The notes under the pieces are model-generated. The model did not search any database and was not told where the DNA came from. It saw only the letters and a list, made by a program, of their open reading frames with translations. DNA of 64,000 bases from CAIJMI01 sp964448085 (GTDB lineage Bacteria > Patescibacteriota > Microgenomatia > UBA10105 > UBA927). This document shows positions 57,733 to 64,000 of the stretch, piece after piece (position 1 is the first letter of the stretch; each line of letters begins with the position of its first letter). The DNA lies in the NCBI GenBank assembly GCA_964448085.1, contig CAYUUX010000003.1, forward strand, positions 31,108 to 95,107, in the 5' to 3' direction. The position numbers were made by a program, and so were the translations under genes.

Positions 57733-59565
57733 TTATATTTTTGCAGACAATCCGCGTTCAACGCGGCTTCGTTCTTGAGGGGTTAAGTATTTTTTGCGCA
57801 AACGCAAATTGAGAGGGGTGATTTCCAATAATTCATCTTCCTCAATGAAGTCTAAGCACTGTTCCAGTGAGAGAACCATCGGTGGATCCAACTGAATAGC
57901 TATGTCGGCGTTTGCAGAATGTATATTGGTCAGCTTTTTAATTTTGCACACATTGATATCAATATCATCTTGTCGAGTGTTCAAACCTATGATCATTCCC
58001 GCATAGACGGGGATACCGGGTCCGATAAAAGCTTTTCCGCGCTCCTGTACCGTTTGCAAAGCATACCCGGTGGATTTTCCCGATTCAAAAGCGATTATTA
58101 CCCCATTTCGAAGTTTTGGAATAACGGGTGAAAGCGGAAAATATCCGACAAATCTTGTAGCAAAAATACCGTTTCCTCTGGTTTTGGTTAAAATATCTCC
58201 ACGGAAACCAAGCAGGTTTCTGCTGGAAACTTTGTACACCATACGGGTGATGCCACGATCCGATGTAAAAGTATCAAGAAGTTCAGCTTTCCGTTTGCCG
58301 AGTTCTTCCGTTATGACACCAACATACAGACTTTCAATTTCGATCGTAATCTCCTCAAACGGTTCGTATGTTTTGCCCTCTATTGTTTTTAGAATAACTT
58401 CGGGTTTTCCCACTTGCATTTCATAACCTTCGCGACGCAAATTTTCCAGCAATATAGCCAAGTGTAATTCTCCTCGTCCTGCAACGATAAATCCCGTCCC
58501 CTGAGGATTAGGCGTTATGGTTATGCCTATATTCGTTTGTTTCTCTTTGAGAAGGCGTGCGTGTATTTGCCGTGCTGTGCAGAATTTCCCCTCGCGTCCT
58601 GCGAAAGGGCTGGTATTGGCCGAGATAAGAATTTTCAGCGTTGGTTCTTCCAACGTAATCGTTGGATAGCCAACGGGATCCGACGGGTCACATATAGTCA
58701 GTCCTATACGAACGTCAGGAATTCCAGTCACTGCTATGATATCCCCATTGCTTGCCTGGTCGGTTTCAATCCTTTTCAGACCCACGCTGGTGAATACCTG
58801 ATCAATGCGGTATTGACCGATTTTTTCTTTTTCATTCATGAGAAGGACTGGTTGTCCGCGTTTCATTGTTCCCTGGGTAAGTTTTCCGATGGCGTACGTT
58901 CCTTTATAGTCATCGAAATCAAGCGTTGAGATGAGCATTTTTGTCGGTTTATCCGACGCGGAAGCGGGCGGTGGAATAATAGTGAGAATTGATTCAAATA
59001 TCGGCGTTAAATCCGCATCGGAATATATATCTTCAGGATATGGATCCCACGCTTTTCCCTCACGGCCGATTGCGTAGATGACCGGGTACATAAGATCGTC
59101 CTCGTGGGTTGCAAGATGCAGGAATAGCTCTTCGATTTCATGCGTAACTTCTTCAACGCGTGCGTCTTTTCTGTCAATTTTATTTATGACGACGATAACC
59201 TTCAAATGTAACTCCAGGGCCTTTTTTAGAACAAATTGCGTTTGTGGCAAAGGACCTTCAGCGGCATCAACGATAAGAATAGCTCCGTCAGCCATGTTGA
59301 TTGTTCGTTCGACTTCCCCGGAAAAATCTGCGTGTCCAGGGGTATCGATGATATTTATTTTCGTGTTTTTATAAAGGACGGAAGTGTTTTTTGCCAGTAT
59401 GGTAATACCTTTTTCCCGTTCCAAAGGGTTAGCGTCGAGAATCGTGGTTTGGTTCATTTCCGCCTCATTATCTCGGAAGGTATGCGTTTGTTTGAGCATG
59501 CCGTCCACAAGTGTGGTTTTCCCATGGTCAACATGCGCGATGATTGCAACGTTTCTGATATCCAT
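57733..59565 (-). CDS. typA: GTPase TypA/BipA
   Basis: A 610-residue translational GTPase: AHVDHGKTTLVDGML, DTPGHADFSGEVERT, VINKIDRKDA, then EF-G-like domains and the BipA C-terminal domain (GFRGDILTKTRGNG). It aids ribosome assembly at low temperature in other bacteria. Start 59565 fits the family. Its leader holds an extended -10 and a terminator-like hairpin. Confidence 0.96.
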   Translation of the reverse strand: MDIRNVAIIAHVDHGKTTLVDGMLKQTHTFRDNEAEMNQTTILDANPLEREKGITILAKNTSVLYKNTKINIIDTPGHADFSGEVERTINMADGAILIVDAAEGPLPQTQFVLKKALELHLKVIVVINKIDRKDARVEEVTHEIEELFLHLATHEDDLMYPVIYAIGREGKAWDPYPEDIYSDADLTPIFESILTIIPPPASASDKPTKMLISTLDFDDYKGTYAIGKLTQGTMKRGQPVLLMNEKEKIGQYRIDQVFTSVGLKRIETDQASNGDIIAVTGIPDVRIGLTICDPSDPVGYPTITLEEPTLKILISANTSPFAGREGKFCTARQIHARLLKEKQTNIGITITPNPQGTGFIVAGRGELHLAILLENLRREGYEMQVGKPEVILKTIEGKTYEPFEEITIEIESLYVGVITEELGKRKAELLDTFTSDRGITRMVYKVSSRNLLGFRGDILTKTRGNGIFATRFVGYFPLSPVIPKLRNGVIIAFESGKSTGYALQTVQERGKAFIGPGIPVYAGMIIGLNTRQDDIDINVCKIKKLTNIHSANADIAIQLDPPMVLSLEQCLDFIEEDELLEITPLNLRLRKKYLTPQERSRVERGLSAKI

Positions 59566-59570
59566 AACAA

Positions 59571-59609
59571 AAAGAAAACCCCGCTCTGTCCAACATCCTT
59601 GTTGCGGGG
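59571..59609 (-). terminator. Attenuator-like terminator in typA leader
   Basis: On the minus strand CCCCGC (complement of 59604-59609) pairs with GCGGGG (complement of 59579-59584), then U-rich TTTTCTTT (complement of 59571-59578). It lies between the typA promoter and ATG. Confidence 0.7.
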
Positions 59610-59632
59610 AGAATACCCTCGTATTATACCAC

Positions 59633-59641
59633 GTGTCTCGG
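59633..59641 (-). promoter_or_regulatory. Extended -10 of typA
   Basis: On the minus strand TGG followed by TATAAT (complement of 59633-59638). Predicted leader about 60 bases. Confidence 0.65.
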
Positions 59642-59649
59642 TGTGTTTG

Positions 59650-59658
59650 TGATATACT
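59650..59658 (+). promoter_or_regulatory. Extended -10 of radical SAM gene
   Basis: TATACT at 59653-59658 preceded by TGA; ATG at 59670 is 11 bases on. Confidence 0.55.
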
Positions 59659-59669
59659 CACTCCATTCT

Positions 59670-61046
59670 ATGTCGCGGGAAAAGTTTGTTCGGGTAGCAA
59701 TTACACGTCCCAGATATGATACCCATCTGATTACCCCTCCACTTGGAATGGGATATATAGCATCGTATTTGAAGAAGAAAAACATTCCCTGTACGATTGT
59801 TGACGGATTGAATCTGAATTTATCGAATGCCGAGATCGTAAAACAGGTTGCCCAAGCGGATATAGTAGGCATCTCCGTGCTCTCTTACTATTTTTTGAGG
59901 GCAATTGATTTGGCCAAACGCCTCAAAAAAATGGGGAAAACCGTTGTGATAGGAGGACCACACGCATCGACATTGCCGCTCCTTACGTTGAACAAAACAA
60001 CAGCAGACTATGTGGTTGTTGGAGAGGGAGAAGAAACGTTTTACCGGCTCATTATGGATATTGCAGCTGGAAAGAAGAAAAAAGAAATAACGCGAAGCGG
60101 TGTGGTAAGCGCTTCCGTAAAGAAGGTAACGCACGCACCGTTTATAGAGGATTTATCGTCCATTCCCATGCCAGACTGGGATCAGATAGACCCCAATTCA
60201 TATCAGCGCGCACCACACGGTGGAATCGTCAAAAACTTTCCTGTTGCCCCAATTATGACAACGCGAGGATGTCCGTATGAATGTAAATTCTGTGCATCTC
60301 CGCTTCTTTGGCAACGTCGGTTGCGCTATCGCAACCCTATGGAAGTTGTTGATGAAATCGAATATCTTGTGAAGGAAAAAAAGATTAAGGAAATTCATAT
60401 CGAAGACGACAATTTTACGTTGAAACGTGAGCATGCAGAAGCGGTATGCAAGGAAATCATTCGCAGAAAACTATCTGTTTCATGGGCAACTCCAAATGGA
60501 ATTCGAGCGGATAGGGTTGATAAGAAACTCTTACAACTCATGAAGAAAGCGGGTTGTTATGCAGTTGCGTTTGGTATTGAATCAGGAAATCAGGACATAC
60601 TGAAAAATATTAACAAGCACGAAACACTGGAAACCATAGAAAAAGCAGTACGTTTGGCGCATGACATCGGATTTATAACGCAGGGCTTTTTTATATTTGG
60701 TCTCCCAGGTGAAACAAAGGAAACAATCAGAAATACTATCGATTTTGCAAAAAAATTGCCGCTTGATAAAGCGCAATTCTTAACGCTCGATATTATTCCC
60801 GGTTCAGGACTCTGGTATGATTTACACTTCGAAAAAAGGGTTAATTGGCATATCCGTTCTTATTTTGAGGTATCTTGGGTTCCTCCCACGATTGATCGAC
60901 AAACGTTGGCCCATGCCCAATCGCAAGCATTCCGCGAATTCTTTTTCCGTCCAAAGCAGCTGTGGACGGTGTTAAAAATGATGAAATTCTCTCAAATACC
61001 GTTTTATCTCCGCAGGATTCGGGACACGAAAATCCTTAAAGCGTAA
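59670..61046 (+). CDS. B12-binding domain radical SAM protein
   Basis: A 458-residue protein. An N-terminal B12-binding-like domain (about 5-130; PPLGMGYIASYL) is followed by a radical SAM domain (about 185-400) with the CxxxCxxC motif in TTRGCPYECKFCAS. The closing region is helical and basic. Such BchE/HpnR-like enzymes modify lipids, cofactors or antibiotics; the substrate is unknown. No canonical B12-binding His is obvious in the domain. Confidence 0.87.
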   Translation: MSREKFVRVAITRPRYDTHLITPPLGMGYIASYLKKKNIPCTIVDGLNLNLSNAEIVKQVAQADIVGISVLSYYFLRAIDLAKRLKKMGKTVVIGGPHASTLPLLTLNKTTADYVVVGEGEETFYRLIMDIAAGKKKKEITRSGVVSASVKKVTHAPFIEDLSSIPMPDWDQIDPNSYQRAPHGGIVKNFPVAPIMTTRGCPYECKFCASPLLWQRRLRYRNPMEVVDEIEYLVKEKKIKEIHIEDDNFTLKREHAEAVCKEIIRRKLSVSWATPNGIRADRVDKKLLQLMKKAGCYAVAFGIESGNQDILKNINKHETLETIEKAVRLAHDIGFITQGFFIFGLPGETKETIRNTIDFAKKLPLDKAQFLTLDIIPGSGLWYDLHFEKRVNWHIRSYFEVSWVPPTIDRQTLAHAQSQAFREFFFRPKQLWTVLKMMKFSQIPFYLRRIRDTKILKA

Positions 61047-61065
61047 CGCGGATACCGTGAACGTG

Positions 61066-61094
61066 TTGAACTTCGCTCACTTTCTTTCTATACT
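61066..61094 (+). promoter_or_regulatory. Promoter of ftsK
   Basis: TTGAAC (61066-61071), 17 bases, TATACT (61089-61094); ATG at 61102 is 7 bases later, predicted leaderless. Confidence 0.78.
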
Positions 61095-61101
61095 GGTGTA
61101 T

Positions 61102-63276
61102 ATGCAACGTAAACGTCGCTATAGGAAACGTGGACCGTTTAACCTAAAACTCAAGAAACAAACGGTATATACGGTTGCAGCCATTTGGTTGTGGATATTT
61201 GCAGGAGTTATCCTCACATCGTTTTTTGCAGATAGCGGTTCGACACTTTCACGGCTTCGTGATGGCCTTTATACGAAAATCGGTTGGGTGATGTATCCAA
61301 TACCGGTGTATCTAGTATCTTTGAGTATGTTGTTTTTTAAAGTTAAGTCTAGTTTGGCTAAACCAAATGTCCCATTCGGCTTTACGATGTTCTTGATTTC
61401 CCTGATCGGTCTGACACAGGCAGGTGTATTGGGTGAATGGATGATGCGGATACTTTCGGAGACGATATCCATAGAAGTGACCTATCTTGTTTTAATTGGC
61501 GTGTTCATCGCAGGGCTAATCGTTGAATTTAATACCTCACTTGATTCGTTTATGAATTTTCTCCTAATGGGAATTCAACGGTTAATTGACGGGATTGGTA
61601 ACTGGGTAGCTTCGATTTTTTCACCAAACCGCAAATCCAACGATATTCGTAGCGGTCAATTGAAGATTAAAAGCAGTACATTCTTTGACGAAAAACCAAT
61701 AGTTAAAACAAATGCGCCTGTATCCGCTCCAGGAGTCGGATCAAAATCTGCAGGTGGAGGAAAGGGTACGGAGAATGCAACCGAACTGAAAATCAATTCA
61801 CCCCTTACCGCATCAGTGCCAGATACCATATGGGAATATCCTCCATTAACGCTTCTTTCGGATGGTCCCGGCGAGCGTGCGGATAGGGGCAGCGTTAAAG
61901 AAAATGCAAATATTATAGAGCGAACCCTGGAGAGCTTCGGTATTCAAGCAAAGGTTGTTGAAGTAAATGAAGGGCCAGCAATAACGCAATATGCATTAAA
62001 GATAGCCGCTGGTACGAAAGTGTCAAAAATAGCATCGCTTTCAAGCGACCTTGCTCTCGCGCTTTCCGCTCCAACAGGACAAGTACGTTTAGAGACCCCT
62101 ATTCCAGGTCGTGATCTTATAGGCATTGAAATACCAAATAGAGGGTTAGAGTTTGTGACATTGAAGCGCATGTTGCAGTCACCGGAAATGACAAAAGCAA
62201 AAAGTAAATTATCCGTGGCTTTGGGGCTTGATGTTTCAGGCAATCCGACCATTGTTGATATTGGAAAAATGCCACATGTGTTGATTGCTGGTACGACCGG
62301 TTCCGGGAAATCCGTTTTGGTAAACGCATTTATTACGTCACTTCTGTTTAAGACAACGCCGCAGGAAGTGAAACTTATCATGGTTGACCCAAAAAGAGTG
62401 GAGCTTACAGGATATAACGGAATTCCACATCTTCTCGCCCCAGTTATCGTTGATGCAGATAAGGCATTGAGTGCCCTGCATTTTGCGATCAAAGAAATGG
62501 AAATCAGGTATAAGCAATTTCAAGAAGTTGGCGTACGGAATATCGACGCATTTAACGAACGATCGGGTTTTCAATCGATGCCATACATCGTTATATTCAT
62601 TGACGAGTTAGCAACACTTATGGCGTATGCACCAGTTGATGCAGAAGACAGCATCTGCCGCATTGCACAGATGTCCAGAGCAGTTGGAATCCACCTGGTG
62701 CTTGCAACGCAACGCCCAAGCGTTGACGTTATTACGGGTTTAATTAAAGCAAATATTCCTTCCCGTATTGCGTTCAATGTATCTTCCATGATTGACTCTC
62801 GGGTTATTATTGATATGCCCGGTGCGGAGAAACTTCTCGGGAGAGGCGATATGTTATACGTGCCCCCGGATCAAAGTAAGCCATCCCGTATTCAAGGAAC
62901 GTATGTATCGGATGGAGAAGTGAACAAAGTGGTTGAGTATTTAAAAACTAAAAATGCGCCCGTCCAATACACGGAAGAAGTTATGAATACGCCGGTGAGC
63001 GTATTGAAAAAGGGTGCTGGCGGTATGGCAACCGGATCAACAGACGGGAAGGACCCGTTATTCGACGATGCATTTCGTCTCATTTGTCAACACGACAAAG
63101 CTTCTGCGTCGCTGTTACAGCGCAGATTGTCAGTGGGATATGCTCGTGCTGCGCGCATATTAGATCAGCTTGAAGCAGAAGGAATTATCGGACCAGGAGA
63201 AGGATCGAAACCCCGGGATGTTCTTGTAAAAAATCCGGATGAATACTACGCAAACCAACAACAACCAGAAGGATAA
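61102..63276 (+). CDS. ftsK: DNA translocase FtsK/SpoIIIE
   Basis: A 724-residue protein: four membrane helices (about 25-160), a short linker (200-265), the RecA-like motor with Walker A GTTGSGKSV (about residue 400) and Walker B IVIFIDELATLM, and a C-terminal winged helix (gamma; LLQRRLSVGYARAARILDQLE). It moves DNA at the division septum. ATG 61102 is chosen because it fits the promoter and the basic QRKRRYRKR start. The linker is short for this family. Confidence 0.95.
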   Translation: MQRKRRYRKRGPFNLKLKKQTVYTVAAIWLWIFAGVILTSFFADSGSTLSRLRDGLYTKIGWVMYPIPVYLVSLSMLFFKVKSSLAKPNVPFGFTMFLISLIGLTQAGVLGEWMMRILSETISIEVTYLVLIGVFIAGLIVEFNTSLDSFMNFLLMGIQRLIDGIGNWVASIFSPNRKSNDIRSGQLKIKSSTFFDEKPIVKTNAPVSAPGVGSKSAGGGKGTENATELKINSPLTASVPDTIWEYPPLTLLSDGPGERADRGSVKENANIIERTLESFGIQAKVVEVNEGPAITQYALKIAAGTKVSKIASLSSDLALALSAPTGQVRLETPIPGRDLIGIEIPNRGLEFVTLKRMLQSPEMTKAKSKLSVALGLDVSGNPTIVDIGKMPHVLIAGTTGSGKSVLVNAFITSLLFKTTPQEVKLIMVDPKRVELTGYNGIPHLLAPVIVDADKALSALHFAIKEMEIRYKQFQEVGVRNIDAFNERSGFQSMPYIVIFIDELATLMAYAPVDAEDSICRIAQMSRAVGIHLVLATQRPSVDVITGLIKANIPSRIAFNVSSMIDSRVIIDMPGAEKLLGRGDMLYVPPDQSKPSRIQGTYVSDGEVNKVVEYLKTKNAPVQYTEEVMNTPVSVLKKGAGGMATGSTDGKDPLFDDAFRLICQHDKASASLLQRRLSVGYARAARILDQLEAEGIIGPGEGSKPRDVLVKNPDEYYANQQQPEG

Positions 63277-63320
63277 GCTTGGCATTTGAACATTCCAAGT
63301 ATAATCAGAATATTCGTATC

Positions 63321-63956
63321 ATGAAAACAGTTGGCATCATGTTAAAAGAGGCACGCCTCGCCAAAGGAATTGCTTTGGAGGAAGTGGAAAAACAAACAAA
63401 GATACGGCTGAAATTTTTGGAAGCAATAGAACGCGACGAGTATACAATATTACCTTCACCGATTTACGCAAAGGGATTCGTCAAAAACTATTCTCAGTTT
63501 TTAGGATTAGATGTGCATATGGTTATGGCTTTCTTTAGGAGGCAAACGGATGAGATAAAACGGTCGTCGATACTTCCCCACAAATCGCCAGAATTGGATT
63601 ATAAAAAACGTTTCATAACACCCAATCGGTTTATCAGTGTCGTATTTATCGGTTTGTCGCTTTTATTTATTTCCTATTTTGTTATTCAATATCGCAAGTT
63701 ACAGCTGCCGCCAACCCTAACCATAACGCGACCTCAGGCAGAGTCCATTCTGAAAGAAAAAAAATTAGATATACTGGGCACTACGGATCCCGATGCAACC
63801 ATTATGGTAAATGGCTTAACGGTGACAGTAAGAAGTGATGGGCAATTTTTTACGCAGATTTCCCTTGACCCAGGAGTAAATACGATTACCACCGTAGCAA
63901 CTTCACGATTTGGTAAGACCCAAACGGATGTGCGAAAAGTTGGATTCCAACAATAG
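63321..63956 (+). CDS. RodZ-like helix-turn-helix membrane protein
   Basis: A 211-residue protein: N-terminal HTH_25 domain (about 3-75; LKEARLAKGIALEEVEKQTKI, split here as LKEARLAKGIALEE and VEKQTKI), a membrane helix (about 105-125), and an external Ig/DUF4115-like beta domain. RodZ links MreB to the wall enzymes; MreB is not in the window. ATG 63321 follows TATAAT (63300-63305) by 15 bases. 44 bases after ftsK. Confidence 0.85.
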   Translation: MKTVGIMLKEARLAKGIALEEVEKQTKIRLKFLEAIERDEYTILPSPIYAKGFVKNYSQFLGLDVHMVMAFFRRQTDEIKRSSILPHKSPELDYKKRFITPNRFISVVFIGLSLLFISYFVIQYRKLQLPPTLTITRPQAESILKEKKLDILGTTDPDATIMVNGLTVTVRSDGQFFTQISLDPGVNTITTVATSRFGKTQTDVRKVGFQQ

Positions 63957-63965
63957 TTTATAGCA

Positions 63966-63994
63966 TTGACAGAAAGATACTTTTGATTTATTGT
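63966..63994 (+). promoter_or_regulatory. Promoter for a gene beyond the window
   Basis: TTGACA (63966-63971), 17 bases, TATTGT (63989-63994). No gene start is visible before the window ends. Confidence 0.55.
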
Positions 63995-64000
63995 TAGTGT

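Overview
The window is a densely packed bacterial chromosome segment with no rRNA, no CRISPR array, no insertion sequence and no gene-free stretch longer than about 170 bases. The standard genetic code fits: Trp is TGG and TGA acts as a stop. Short versions of core proteins (IF2 without its N-terminal region, a 215-residue triosephosphate isomerase, a short HrcA, a Lon-like ATPase with no protease domain), Thr-Pro-rich surface proteins, paired FemAB proteins and very tight gene packing suggest a Patescibacteria/CPR organism, probably of the Microgenomates type. That placement is inference and no marker here proves it.

Layout. 1-8.3 kb: a 5'-truncated ATP-grasp gene, tRNA-Ile(UAU) one base upstream of idi, a minus-strand operon (VanW protein, cytidylyltransferase-like protein, MFS protein, tsaD), then a membrane-anchored solute-binding protein and a nucleotidyltransferase-like protein. 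8.3-12.3 kb: CIRCE-controlled groES-groEL, an alpha/beta hydrolase and a PEGA/SH3 membrane protein. 12.3-18.2 kb: a six-gene minus-strand envelope-glycan operon (two GT2 enzymes, a GT-C enzyme, a small membrane protein, a MraY/WecA-type transferase, a UbiA-family transferase). 18.2-33.1 kb: a divergent hydrolase, tatD-metG, rmuC, an MFS exporter, a helicase-nuclease, two FemAB genes, a UvrD/PcrA helicase, tpiA and an LCP protein. 33.1-44.0 kb: surface block with two Cys-rich Thr-Pro-repeat proteins, a fibronectin/Ig-type protein, pilO and pilN, rpsT, murJ, an L,D-transpeptidase, a GH39-like enzyme and a cohesin-like protein. 44.1-48.4 kb: CIRCE-hrcA-grpE-dnaK-dnaJ. 48.4-57.7 kb: nusA-infB-DHH protein, rpsO-pnp, Lon-like ATPase and RNase J. 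57.7-64 kb: typA, a B12-binding radical SAM protein, ftsK and a RodZ-like gene.

Shared logic. HrcA, encoded here, very probably controls both chaperone operons through the two CIRCE elements. Envelope functions dominate: lipid-linked glycan synthesis, peptidoglycan handling (MurJ, FemAB, LCP, YkuD, VanW), pilus parts, and surface proteins that share an N-terminal anchor and a C-terminal PVSG-plus-membrane-helix tail. Most transcription units show a clear -10 box only 6-10 bases before the start codon, which predicts widespread leaderless mRNA; groES, groEL and dnaK instead carry strong Shine-Dalgarno sites. Several housekeeping genes (nusA, typA, pnp, rpsO, dnaJ) have structured leaders or intergenic hairpins that look regulatory.
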